Shown in pieces: positions 35,936 through 47,960 of a stretch of 64,000 bases of DNA. Within the stretch, counting starts at the first letter, position 1; the number at the start of each line of letters is the position of its first letter. A program made the position numbers and the translations under genes. The stretch comes from Kingdonia uniflora (taxonomy: Eukaryota; Streptophyta; Magnoliopsida; Ranunculales; Circaeasteraceae): NCBI GenBank assembly GCA_014058105.1, contig JACGCM010000552.1, positions 163,695-227,694 of the forward strand, in the 5' to 3' direction. The notes beneath the pieces are model-generated. The model had not been told where the DNA came from and did not search any database. It saw nothing but the letters and a program-made list of their open reading frames with translations.

Positions 35936-37075
35936 ATGTTAGATTGGGGTAACACCCAAGCTCGGACTAAGAATGTTGTTAGAATCAATATGAACGGGAC
36001 TGATGGGATTAATGGTCCCGCAGCTGCTAGGAACGATCCCGAACCTGCTGCTGCTACGGAGAGAATCATTCTCCGCAATCGAATGCATCCTACAGTTGTG
36101 AGTAAACCTTCGTGTATTGTAATTCCTAGAAATGTAGGAAACTTTGAGTTAAAACCGAGATTCTTGTCTATGCTTCCCAAATTTCATGGTAGTCCCACTG
36201 AAAACCAGTATAACCATCTTAGGGACTTTAGTGATCATATGCTTATTTTAAACTTTAATTGTATTACAGAGGATTCTCTCAAATTACGTGTGTTCCGTTT
36301 TTCTCTTATGGGAAATGCACGCGATTGGTTGTACACTCTTGAAGAGAACTCTGTAAACACGTTTGAATAACTCGTTAATGAGTTTTTGAAAAAATATTTC
36401 CCTAACCATAGAACTGCTAAGATACGACAGAGTATCTATAGCTTCACGCAAAACTGAGGAGTGTCATTATATGATTACCTACAAATGTTTAGGGATTTAA
36501 AGCAAGGATGCCCACATCACGGGATTCAATTGATTGATATAGTTTAAACTCTCTATGAAGGTCTAGATTATGACACTAGAGCTCGTGTTCAGTCTATGTG
36601 CACAGGTACATTTGATGAGAAAACTGACACCAAAGCTTAGAAATTTTTAAATGATATAGCTGATAAGACCTACCAATGACAAACTATGAGAGAGGAAAGA
36701 CCTTGTCACAGCGCAAATATGCACTAAGTGGACTCTATTTCAGAGTCTGCCACTCTTAAAACTATTTTTAATAAAATTGAGAACTTAGAGATCGGGAAAA
36801 GGGAGCAACTCCCTACCACTTCTTCTATTAACCATGTGGCGATGCCACTTTGTATGGTTTGTGAAAGTTTGGACCATCTGGTCCAAGATTGCCCTGACGT
36901 GCTTAGTTTAAAAGAGGGTAGGAAAGACCAGGCCAATGCCATTTATCAACGTCCCAATAGCCAACCTTTCAATGGTGGATGGAAAAATAATTCCAACAAC
37001 TCTAATTCTTGTGGAAATAGAAATTACCAACTGGTTCTTCTGGTAGTGCCCCTTATCAGCTCCACAACCAAGTAA
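35936..37075 (+). pseudogene. gag of element C
   Basis: Retrotrans_gag core (LPKFHGSPTENQYNHLRDF, RVFRFSLMGNARDWLYTL) to a stop at 36370, then further pieces with stops, ending with a zinc knuckle CMVCESLDHLVQDC (C-x2-C-x4-H-x4-C) near 36850. The start is taken as ATG 35936. Confidence 0.85.
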
Positions 37076-37293
37076 ACCAACACCAGTCTAGTTCCTCGTG
37101 GCAATAAAATCCGTCATACCAAGCTCCCCTTAATGTGTCTTATGTTCCTCCGTACAATAGGAATATGTCTACTTCAACCATGTCCTTAGAAGATACTCTT
37201 AAGGCGCTTATGCAACTAACCCAGTCGTCTATTGCCAAACTTGAGGGACAAATAGGTCAAATGGCAACAGAGATAAGCACGAGGGATAAATGA

Positions 37294-38337
37294 ATGTTCC
37301 CTAGTCAAACTCAAGCTAATCCTAAAGGGAATACTAAACATCCTAGATCTTACAATCGTGATGGAGTCAACGCCATCATTTCTCTTCGGAGTGGTACGAA
37401 AGTGGATAATCTAGTAAAAATACATGAGAAGGAAATTCAAAGTAAACTCATAGAAGAACCTATGAGTGAGGAAGAAACTGTGATAACACATGTTCAGCCG
37501 CTGACTCCTTTCCCTCAGCGGTTATCTCTCGCTAAGAAGGACAGTGCCTATGAGGAGATTTTAGAGATTTTTAGGCATTGTGTGATTAACATTCCTATTC
37601 TTACGGCCATAAGGCATATTCCTAATTACGCAAAATTCCTCAAAGATCTTTGCACTTTAAAGCGGCGAATACATGTCCCGAAAAAGGCTTTTCATGTTCA
37701 CGAGAGTGATACGTCTATTCTTTTAGATGCACATGTTAGTTCTGTCCTTTTGCGTAAATCCCTTCCCAAATACAAGGATCCAGGATGCCCTACTATTTCA
37801 TGTTCGATTGGGACCCGTATGATAAGAAGAGTTTTACTTGATTTAGGTGCCACCGTGAACCTCATTCCTTACTCTGTCTATGAGCAATTGGATATCGGAG
37901 TACTTAAGCCCACAAACAGGACCCTGCAGCTAGTTGATCGATCTATTAGGATTCCTAGAGGTGTAGTTGAAGATGTGTTGATCCAAATTGAGTAGTTTGT
38001 TTATCCAGTAGACTTTGCTGTGTTAGATACTAAGCCAGTGGAAAAATCTGAAGACGAGATCCCTATTATTCTTGGTCGCCCCTTTTTGGCAACAGCTAAT
38101 GCGGTAATCAATTACAGCAATGGAATTATGAAGTTGACCTTCGGGAACATGACAACAAAATTGAATATTTTTAATGCGTCGCATTCCCCTTCTAATTCTG
38201 AACCACTCCAGTGCAATATAATCCAGAGTCTTGTGAGTAACAATTTTGAGAGGTCAAGTACCTCAGATCCCTTAGAGACATTTTTGTCCCACTTTGTGAG
38301 GACGATTCGTAAATTTATGAGGTTAAAACCTTATTAG
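37294..38337 (+). pseudogene. Protease region of element C
   Basis: RSGTKVDNL, then PKYKDPGCPTISCSIG and the active-site region LLDLGATVNLIPYSVYEQL (DLG in place of the usual DTG/DSG, as in other Athilas), with an in-frame TAG at 37993-37995 and continuation through IILGRPFLATANAVIN to 38337. Confidence 0.85.
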
Positions 38338-38589
38338 ATTTTGCTTTAGAAATTTCAGAGCCTGAAGGTGAGCATGAAATCTTAGATGTTAAGAAACCCA
38401 TTCCGGAGGCTCAAGTAACCTCCCCAAAGATAGAACTTAAACCTCTTCCCGCTCACCTTAAGTATGTCTTTCTAGATCCTGACGAAACTATGCCCGTCAT
38501 TATTGCCGCTGACCTAGAACCCCTTCAGGAAGAGAAGTTGATTCGTGTTCTTATGGGAAATACGAAAGCTATTAGCTAGAGTATAGAGA

Positions 38590-39960
38590 ACATTAAAGGA
38601 ATTAGTCCCTCGGTTTGTATGCATAAAATCAATTTGGATGATAATGCCAAAAAGTCCAGGGAAGGACAACGGAGATTGAACCCGACTATGGATGAAGTAG
38701 TTCGAAAATGGATTTTAAAACTTTGCTAGGATCATCTATTCCATTTCTGATAGTCCATGGGTTAGCCCGATCCATGTTGTCCCGAAAAAGTCGGGAATCA
38801 CCGTTGTAATGAACGAGAATAATGACCTCGTACCCACTAGAACGACCACTGGATGAAGAGTCTTCATAGACTACAGGAAGCTTAACTTGGTCACTAGGAA
38901 ATATCACTTCCCCTTACCTTTCATTGACCAGATGCTCGAGCGACTCGCTGGGTACAAATTTAATTGCTTTTTAGATGGCTACTCTGGGTACAACCAAATA
39001 CCCATCGCACCCGAGGACCAAGAGAAAGCAACTTTTACATGTCCTTTCGACACATTTGCCTACCGTCGCATGCCTTTTGGCTTATGCAATACTCCTGCGA
39101 CGTTTCAGCGTTGCATGTTAAGCATTTTTTCTGACATGGTAGAGCGATTCCTTGAAGTTTTCATGGATGACTTCTCATTATTTGGCAACTCATTTGACCA
39201 GTGCCTTCATCATCTTTCTCTAGTATTACTCAGATGCCGAGAAAAGGATCTTATTTTAAATTAAGAGAAATGTCATTTTATGGTAAAAAGGGGAATAGTT
39301 TTGGGGCATATCATATTTGAAAAGGAATGGAAGTTGACCAGACCAAAATAGATGTCATTTCTAACCTCCCCCCACCACGAAATATCAAGGACGTTCGTTC
39401 CTTTCTAGGACATGCAGGTTTCTACCATCATTTTATCCAAGATTTTAGTAAGATTGTTCGTCCTTTAAGAAACCCTTTGGCCAAAGATGTGGCCTATGAG
39501 TTTGATGTACCTTGTCTTGTAGCTTTTGATAAGCTTAAGACCCAGCTCACAACATCACCCATTATTAGACCACCTGTTTGGAGTGAACCATTCAAGCTAA
39601 TGTGTGATGCCTCTGATTATTCTATAGGCGCTGTTTTGGGACAGCGGATTGACAACCCCCCCCCATGTCATCCACTACACTAGTAAAACGTTAAATGGCG
39701 CCCAATTGAATTACACGACCACCGAGAAAGAACTCCTGGCCATTGTTTATGAGCTAGAAAAATTTAGATCTTATCTTATAAGATCTAAAGTGATTGTTTA
39801 CACGGATCATGCCGCGCTTCGACATATTTTGTCAAAAAAAGATGCTAAGGCACGGCTAATCCGGTGGGTATTACTTTTGCAGGAGTTTGACCTCGAGATT
39901 CGAGATAAAAATGGGTCAGACAATGTAGTAGCCGACCATCTTTCCCATATAGTAATTGAG
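38590..39960 (+). pseudogene. Reverse transcriptase and RNase H of element C
   Basis: RT motifs LPFIDQMLERLAG, FLDGYSGYNQIPIAPEDQEK, MPFGLCNTPATFQRCM and catalytic FMDD near 39166; then thumb (HAGFYHHFIQDFSKI) and RNase H ([33 protein letters not shown]). Breaks at about 38578, 39264 and a C-run near 39657. Confidence 0.9.
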
Positions 39961-41480
39961 TCTGTTGATGAGTCATTACCGATTAGGGAATCCTTCCCTG
40001 ATGAACAACTTATGGCTGTAAATTTAGTTCTTGAGTTGCCGAAGTTTGCAGACATTACTAATTACTTGGCCACGGATACCATTTCGGATCATTGGACTAA
40101 ACCTGGCAAAGATCGTTTCTTTAGTCAAGTGAAGTACTTCTATTGGAATGATCCAGATTTGTTTAAGTATTATACTACCAAATTCTTAGGAGATGTGTTC
40201 CCCAGTCTGAGTTTACCAATATTCTATCATTTTGCCGCACCCAAGCTTGTGGAGGCCACTTTAGCTCTGGGAAGATCGCGGCAAAATTTTTACAGTGCGG
40301 TTTCTATTGGCCTACCATATTTCACGATGCGTATGCATTTTTCAAAGCGTGCGAGAGATGCCAGAAAATGGGAGCCCTTTCTCGATGAAATATGATGCCC
40401 TTATACCCTATTTTAGTTATTGAACTTTTTGATGTTTGGGGCATTGATTTTATGGGTCATTTTCCCAAGTCTTTTGGATATGAGTACATCCTTGTTGGAG
40501 TGGACTATGTATCAAAATGGGTTGAAGCCATCCCTTCGAAAATGAATAACAGTGCAGTTATTCTCAATTTTTAAAAGAAAATATTTTTTTCTCGATTTGG
40601 AACATCTAGGGCTATCATTAGCGATGGAGGGTCACATTTTAACAACAAAATTTTTACTGCCCTTGTCAAAAAGTATAGTATAACCCATAAGGTGGCAACA
40701 CCTTATCACCCGCAAACGAGTGGGCAAGTCGAAGTTTCAAATCGGGAGATCAAAAATATTCTTCAAAAGGCGGTTAACCCAAATTGTAATGATTGGTCTG
40801 TACGATTAATTGATGCACTTTGGGCTTACCGTACTACATATAAAACCCTGATTGGAATGTCACCTTACCGACTCGTTTACGGCAAAGCATGTCATCTTCC
40901 TGTTGAACTTGAGCATAGAGCTTTTTGGGCAATAAAAACGCTTAACTTTGACATTTTAACGGCTGGGTTTCACCGAAAGCTACAACTCAATAAATTGAAT
41001 GAGCTCCGAAAAGATGCATATGGATCCGCAAAGATATACAAAGAAAGAACCAAGGCTTTCCATGATAAAAATATCTTGCGAAAGACCTTTGAAGTTGATC
41101 AAAAAGTTCTACTATATTCTTCGCGTCTTCATCTGTTTTCCAAAAAACTTCAAGCCCGCTAGACCGGACCGTTCATTGTCAAAACTATTTTCCCACATGG
41201 AGCTATTGAAATTCTTGACCCTCATACTGGTAACATTAATAAGGTAAATGGGCAGAGACTTAAACCATTTCACGAGTACTTTAGGAGTTCGAGCGAGGAT
41301 ATGAATCTACGGGACCCATCATATGAAACATATGTATCTTTATTTTTACCCATAGTCTTATCTAGATTGGGGGTGCCTACTATCGTCTGGCTGAAGACGT
41401 TAAACTTAGCGCTTGTGGGAGGCAACCCTTATCATGTTCAGGTAATATTTTTTGATTTTCTTCTATTCTTTTCATTTTAG
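39960..41480 (+). pseudogene. Integrase of element C
   Basis: A degraded zinc-binding region, then the catalytic core with all three acidic residues present ([28 protein letters not shown]). One stop after VILNF near 40572 and one at 41161. The C-terminal part continues through NKVNGQRLKPFHEYF to about 41480. Confidence 0.88.
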
Positions 41481-42670
41481 GCAACTGTGGGACACATGCT
41501 GAATCAGTTTGAGGGTGGGGGTAAAGAAGATTTTCATAACTTTTTCCAAGAAAAGTTGTTATTCCAGGACATTCTGGTATTATAGACACATCTTTAGTAT
41601 ACTATGATCTTTGGATATTCTTAGAGTTGCGCTTGGGATAAAATTATAAGGTTATGGTTTATTTTAAACTGTAAATTGTTAGTGCATGAAGATGTTTTAA
41701 GTTTTTGGTACTATCATCCTATTAGATGTATTTCAGAAGAAAATTACATTTATAATTGTACTTCACGTAGTTATGTTATCAAGGTTTTGATAAAACTAAC
41801 TATCACCTTTTAATTAATCAACAGTTTGGGTTAAAAAGAATCTGTAACGAGGGAGATAATTATCTAGGAAAACTTCGTTTCTCATAAATTCATACTAAGG
41901 GTTTGTATGTATTTTCACAAGTTATTGGGCTCCTTCACGAAGTTGACATACTCGTAAAAAAATAAATAAATAAAAATCACAATTCAAGGCCCCTCGCAAG
42001 ATTAGAACTAAAAGAGGAATAATTTTTACCAATCTCGAGGCAAGCCATGAATTGATGTGAAAGTAAAAAAAAATTGAGTATAGTTGAGAACTATGTGAAG
42101 GAAGGCAAGTTGCAAGTATAAAAAGGGCAAATGAAAACTCAAATCCAACGTCTTACCTTGAAAAACTTGTGTGGATATATATTTTTCCTGAAATGTTAAT
42201 AAAAGATAGCGAATAAACTAGGGCACTTGTCGAACAAACTTCTAGATTTCTTCCACCACAGTCAAGATAAGGCTAAGGTTATTTGGAAGGATTATCAAAT
42301 ACCTTGATTCCAGAAACTAAATTCAGTACACAAAGAATAAAATTCTAAAACTTGATCTAATCTGATTGTAGTATAATTGACTTGATAAATTCTAAACGTA
42401 TCTTATGGTTAACCCTTATTTAAGTGTTATATCTATGAGATGAATTCAATCTATTTTTAGAGATACCAGGAGCAGTGATTATTAGTTGTTTATAATACCA
42501 GAATGTCTGTGATAGAATTTTGTGGGTATATTCACTGAAAACCCTCACGAGACATAACTCGTCCTATTTGGGTAACCTATAGGTTGAAAGGCTTGTTGCA
42601 TGCGCTAAATGCAATCGTAGGAAACCACGAAAAAGTTTAGTTTTCGTTTCTTTTGCTAAGGGACTGGCAA
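41481..42670 (+). other. Non-coding 3' region of element C
   Basis: No supported ORF and no env-like gene; A/T-rich, ending in the polypurine tract. Confidence 0.6.
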
Positions 42671-42690
42671 TATGTTAGTTTGGGGGTATT
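42671..42690 (+). promoter_or_regulatory. Polypurine tract of element C
   Basis: TAGTTTGGGGGTATT immediately before the 3' LTR; the same kind of tract precedes the LTR of element D. Confidence 0.85.
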
Positions 42691-43276
42691 TGATAGGCAT
42701 GAAAAATGCTTATTTTTGTCCTTCAATTTATATTATCTTGGACCTTATTTTATGTTTCAGTGGGCCTAATTGAAGTGTGTTTGACTATTGCAGGTAATAA
42801 AACATTTGTAACCAAACCTTCTTAAAGCCCAACTTTTACAAGATAAAGAGCTACTGGAAATAGCCAGTTGTCAAGAGCTGTTGGAGATGTTCAGTTGTCA
42901 AGAGCTGCTGAAGATGACTTAATACCAAGAGCTGCTGGAGCTACTAGAAGACTGAGTAGTCAAGCCTTACTAAAATGTCTCCACCAAATTAGGAGTTGTT
43001 GAGGGAGAATAGGTCTTTTGTTAGGGGATAAAGATAGAGTTGGAGAGAGGGGAGGAGATCATCTTTTCCCTCTGGGGAACGATCGTAGCTAATTTTGTAT
43101 TCTTCCAAAGATACTAGTATTTTTTTATTGGAGAATCTTAGGAAATCAATGTAAGTTATTTATCAATTACAATTTCCTTTTGCCTAATTTGATAACTAGA
43201 ATTATGATTTGGTCTATGCATCCCTGAAGAGCGACAACCCTCTTTTATACTATAACACCCGATTTGATACGGTTTA
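42691..43276 (+). repeat. 3' LTR of element C
   Basis: TGATAGGCATG... to ...ACGGTTTA, alignable to the 5' LTR over its length but without the final TATCA complement (reads GTAAGG instead). Confidence 0.9.
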
Positions 43277-43560
43277 GTAAGGCTGAATGTACCATTTACT
43301 TCATTATAATACTCCCCGGCCAATTGTTTTAGGGTCACCCAATTCTTATACTTGTTCTTCATATACAACCATATGTTTCTTAAACATTTAAGGGAGACAT
43401 TCCGTTCAAATTTATGAATACCTTCCTCTTTCATATTCTTGAATGAACACAGTTTAAGATTGCCACTCTCATCAATGCCATAAGTGTCAATCTCATATTG
43501 AGCTTGCTCTATGAACCACAAATCCTTAACGTAATCAAAGTGTAAAGGATGTTATTGTAC
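43277..43560 (-). pseudogene. Unidentified ORF fragment next to element C
   Basis: Open minus-strand frame (HFDYVKDLWFIEQAQYEID..., LRNIWLYMKNKYKNWVTLK) that runs into the LTR of element C. Protein-like composition; I recognise no family. Possibly a transposon-encoded protein cut by element C. Confidence 0.35.
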
Positions 43561-43743
43561 CCTACTGAAAGGCATCTGAAGTGGAAAAATCACATTATTT
43601 TCAGTAATATAATTGGCTTACAGTTAAGAAAATTGATACATAGCCCAAAAGATGCTCCAATTTGAATTAAGTTAAAAAAAATTCATACATAGCATAAGAG
43701 ATTATGTTCAACAAAACAGAACTCATACAACTTTTAAAACACA

Positions 43744-44263
43744 CTACTTTAGATTTATCTTTGCTAGGTCTTCTGTGATGGATTGAAGCATTTCCATTTT
43801 AGTTTGGGCCACAACCAACTCTATTTTGTACTTGATCTCCAAATCTTTAATAGTTGTGGAGGTAGCAAAGGTAGGAGTGGCAGTGGTAGCAGGAGTAAAA
43901 GTGGACGATTCACCATTTACTTTATCAAACTACTTGAGGAAACCACAACCTCTCTCCTGCTTACTCTTTCAGAGTGGGAAACAATAAAATATTTTTTTAC
44001 TACCAGTTGCAGAACACAGCTTACATGGACCATATCCACAAGGACAACGCAAATACTCATCCACCCAACACCATAACCCACAATCCCTAGGTGTCTTCTG
44101 AAATATGCAAATATAAAATAAATACTACTAATAGATAATAAAATAAAAAATTGAATATAAAAAATACCGAGTAAAAGCATTTGCAATATGCCCTATTTGG
44201 ATTGTCAGAGCTTTGAGAAATTAATGTAACCCCATTCCCACAAATGCAGTTGTAAATCACCAT
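43744..44263 (-). pseudogene. GRF-type zinc-finger protein gene
   Basis: ATG 44261-44263 opens MVIYNCICGNGVTLISQSSDNPNRAYCKCFYS, which ends at a donor (GTATTTTTT); the next exon reads DCGLWCWVDEYL, completing the CxCG...NPNR..C..C...W pattern of zf-GRF domains. A second, partial motif (RCPCGYGPCKLCSATGS..., GCGFLK) follows with a stop, and the end (IKDLEIKYKIELVVAQTK) is a coiled-coil tail like that of small plant zf-GRF proteins. It lies 140 bp downstream of the transposase. Confidence 0.55.
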
Positions 44264-44405
44264 TGAACTTAATATTATTTTCCACCAATAACACCAAATA
44301 CCAAAAAAGAAAATGTCCTTAATAAATTGATGTCCCAACATAAACAACATATTACAAAACCATTGTTAAATAGTTATTATTTACAATATACAATACATAA
44401 CAAAA

Positions 44406-45433
44406 TCACTCTGCAATAGCGACATTAACATTGCTTAGTGCTAATTGTGTTGCAAGCATATCTCTATGAGTTATAGCTGCTGCATGCTCAACTTGCCCAA
44501 ATAATATAGCATTAGGTGGCAACTCCTCAATATGCAGTTCTTCTTCATTTACCTCAAACCCAACATCATCACTCTCAAACCGTTTAAAGAGTTCATCATT
44601 CAGAGAAACCCTTCTTAGATAATTGTGAATTGTTATACATGCAACCACAATGTTTCTCTGTATGGAAAAGTCATAAAAAGACATTGATCTGGGAATATGA
44701 AACCTTGCCTTAAGTACACCAAAGCTTCTCTCAATTACATTTATTAGTTTAACATGTGCATGGCTAAACAACTCTTGTGGGTTCCTAGGTCTTTGTCCTT
44801 GCCTATAATCACTCAACTAGTACCTAACACCTCTGTAAGGAGTCATGAAACCTTTTTTTTGTGCATAAGCAGCATCACATAGATAATATTGCTCTTAAAC
44901 AAAGAAAGTAACATGAAGAGACATACAAAGAGTGATAAGCATAAACAACAAAAGAATGACCATTACCACGAGTTGGAAGCATGAAGAAGTTGTAGGCTGG
45001 ATTATTCAGTGTCTTTGTCAAAACCCTAAAATCATGGGTAACTCCTTCCCAACCAGTAACAACATACGTGAAATATATGTCAAAATCGCATATGGTCATC
45101 ACATTATGGAAGCAAATCCCTCCACCTCTTCCTCTATAAAGTGTTTGATCATTTACTGGAATACTTGCAGGAATTAGTGTACCATCTAGTACTCCTATAA
45201 CTCCTCTGAAAAGCCCTTTCCTAAGTTTTTTATGATGTCTAATTGGCCTTGTTGGTTCAACAAAGTTAGTAGGCACTATCATCTCTTTTAAAAATTTCAT
45301 CATTGCATCAAGACATTCATAAAAGACTTTACTGGTTGTAGCAGCATAATGTTGAAATCTGGTGTTTACAGCCCTATTTTTCATGTTGTGTTCAATGATG
45401 TGTAAGAACATTGCAAGCTTTTCCTTGACATCT
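44406..45433 (-). pseudogene. PIF/Harbinger transposase (DDE_4)
   Basis: Reads KHIDVKEKLAMFLHIIEHN from 45433, where it is cut by element D; then GVIGVLDGTLIPASIP (first catalytic D), RGRGGGICFHNVMTICDF, VVTGWEGVTHDFRVL. An intron at 44894-44966 (GT-AG, 73 bp) leads to QYYLCDAAYA (second D), then a TAG where tryptophan is expected in RYWLSD. The last part has NVIERSFGVLKARF (catalytic E), and stops at 44406. All three catalytic acids survive; the N-terminal half is missing. Confidence 0.87.
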
Positions 45434-45443
45434 ATATGCTTAC

Positions 45444-46569
45444 TGATGCGAGAAAAACTCGGTCTTTAAATACCCCGCTCAAAACTACGGGTGTCGTAAT
45501 ATAATAAGGGTAAGCGGGGGTTGAATCCACGGGGAGTAAACGTATTAAAAATATAATTTCCGAATTAACTAATAAACGAATCTAAACTAATTTTGATAAA
45601 AGGGTTTTGATCTAAAACATAAATCTAAATTACTAACTTTCGGTACGATTATAAGAAAAAGAACCTAGGCCTTGGATCACCTCCGACTTAGTTTACTAAA
45701 TGATATGAAAACGATAGCTTTTATCCATACGAAATAGCCATAGCTAGGTCTATTCGGGTCTAAGATCTAGGGTTTGTGGCTAAAACCCTAAGTAAGAACT
45801 TCGTTGTTCATGGACAATCGGATCTAGGGTTTATAAACTCCTTTCCATGGCTAGGTGGAGAGTATTAACTCTAGTGATCTAGAATTCCCTTTGAGCGTTA
45901 AAACAATCGAATATGGCTAATTTGACATCTTTCTCATATTTGTAGTAACTTAGAGTTGTCATGGCTAGATCAACTCTTGGTAACTTCAAATCAGAGAATT
46001 GAAGATTAATTCTTGATCTAAACTACTATTAACATCAATTTAGCTCACTTCACCGGAGGTTCAATCTTTAGCCTAAGCTAAGGAGATTAGCTCTCCATTA
46101 ATGGTGTTGATCACAGCTTAAATTAAATGCATAAAATAAAAAAGAAAGAAAGAGAAAGATACTGAAAAATGTAAGCTTTATTCCTTCCTGAGATTGAGAT
46201 GTGTAAAATGCATAGAATTGCTCTCATATTTATAGGAGATAGGAGAGACTTATTTACAATTCTAAAACTCTATCAGATAAAGATAAATCCTATCTCATGT
46301 TAATCCTTGTAGAGTCCTTCATCATCTTTATTTCATGGAGAAAATCTACAAGTATATTGAATGTAGGCATCTTCCTTGTGGATGAGAGACTGCTGGAGAT
46401 GCTTCAACTCTTTATACATTCTATTAGATGTTTTTTTTCTACATATTAGCTCCAACAGTGATAAGTGCCTGAAAATAAGAAAATGCTACTAATATTATAA
46501 ATTAATAAATCAGGATTAACAAAACGATACTTTTAGGCGCATTAATCCTACGTATATCTACGTCTATCA
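45444..46569 (-). repeat. 3' LTR of element D
   Basis: 1,126 bp; minus reading TGATAGACGTAG...TCGCATCA, with TGAT/ATCA ends. Directly adjacent to the interrupted transposase frame at 45443. Confidence 0.8.
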
Positions 46570-47960
46570 AATACCCCCGAACTTACCATTTTGCTCGTCC
46601 CGAGTGAAATAAAGAAATAAAATTAAACTAAGAAAGGAAACTACTTTTGCAGGACTCGCGATTGCATTTAGTGTATGCAACAAGCCGTTAAACCCCCAGG
46701 TGTTCCTGGTGGACAAGTGTTGTCTCGTGAGGGTTTACAGTGACTATACCCACAAAAGTTTATAATGACATTATGGCAATTCTAAATAACAAGATACTCA
46801 TTTCTTGTCAATTTATCCTTATTTAGTTATGACAAAAATATACAAGAAGAAAATTCTTTAAAACCTTTTATTCCCTGAGTATACCATAGAATATATTGTA
46901 CTTATCCGAAACTAGAGATACTACCTCATGATTAGAAAGAAATTCATGTATTTTACCAGATATATCTGAGTGTATTGTGAAGATACTTTTATTACTTAAT
47001 ACATTGTCTAGAATCATTGAGTCAGTGTATGGTAGTCGAGTACTTACTAGAATAAATTCAACAGTCAGTTTGACAAGTGTCTTAGTCAATTTTACTCCCC
47101 GGTATCTTATTTTTCATAGCCTTTTTGAGTACATTGTTTCTTAGTGAAGCCTCAGTAATAAAGAGTTTTCGGTCGATAATCCCTGCCAGTTTTCGGTCTT
47201 GGTGCCCCTTCGTGACCTAGACTCAGGATTCTCACTAGTAATATTTTTTATGCTCCTTTCACATAGTTCATAGTCATACTCGAGATTGGTGATAATTTTT
47301 CCTCTTTCAGTTCTTAATCATGCGAGTAGACTTGCAGCGTGAAAGTTTTAGGAGCAACTTTGGCTTCTTCTTTTTTTCTTTCGGGAATGAGCTTATTCTT
47401 AGGCAGTTCTCTCCCTTGGGGTGAATTATTCCTAACATAAATACTAGATTTCCCTAAAACTGGTCAATAACCTATCGAATGCATCAATTACAAAACTATA
47501 GTGAAGTGCAAGTTTTCAAAATATACCACGTTAACTTGAATTAGTCGCTAATTAAAATATAGTACATCTAACTTGAGATAGTGTAAAAATATTTTAGTGT
47601 ATACTTGAAAACTTTTAAGTTCTTGGTTTTTTTTTTTGGATTTATTCGGGTTTCCCACCCAATATTTATGTTAAAATAAATTTAGTCTAAATGTTAGAAA
47701 TTTATCAAAAGTACATCATAAATTGCCAAGAGTGTCATTATTTCACTTTTCTTCAAAAAAAATATTAAAAAAATGATTTTCCTACCGCCAAACTTAAATG
47801 AAATATTGCCCATAATATTGAAGAACAAAAAATAAAAATAGAAAGTAAATTAGAATTTCTCACCTGAATGTGTCGTGGGTTGCCTCCCAGAAAACGCTAA
47901 GTTTACTGTCTTCAGCCAGATAAAGCTCCCGTACCTCCAAATTTATGTGAAGTCAAGAAA
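46570..47960 (-). other. Non-coding 3' region of element D
   Basis: Holds the polypurine tract (minus AAGTTCGGGGGTATT) next to the LTR; no supported ORF otherwise. Confidence 0.6.

Larger units (their letters stand above)
33197..43276 (+). mobile_element. Element C: Athila-lineage Ty3/Gypsy retrotransposon
   Basis: About 10.1 kb with two LTRs, a tRNA-Asp-type primer-binding site, gag, protease, RT, RNase H and integrase on plus, and a polypurine tract. Protein patterns (PKYKDPGCPTISC before the protease, [15 protein letters not shown] in integrase) are those of Athila elements. The env-like ORF of some Athilas is absent: after integrase only 1.2 kb remains. Many stops, so defective. No matching target duplication was found; the 3' LTR lacks the last four bases. 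Confidence 0.9.
13094..45443 (-). mobile_element. PIF/Harbinger-type remnant hosting the nested insertions
   Basis: A MYB/SANT-like pseudogene (13655-14612 continuing at 30824) and a DDE_4-type transposase pseudogene (44406-45433) lie on the same strand, the gene pair typical of PIF/Harbinger elements. A possible end is at 13094, where AAGGGCCGTTTGTTT follows TTA (TTA/TAA is the usual 3-bp target). The other end was not found. The interval is inflated by elements A, C and a solo LTR. That all parts belong to one original element is inference; they could be remnants of more than one. Confidence 0.4.

Noticed and set aside
41481..42670. Env-like gene in element C
   Set aside because: Only 1.2 kb lies between integrase and the polypurine tract and no ORF with a signal or membrane segment is there.
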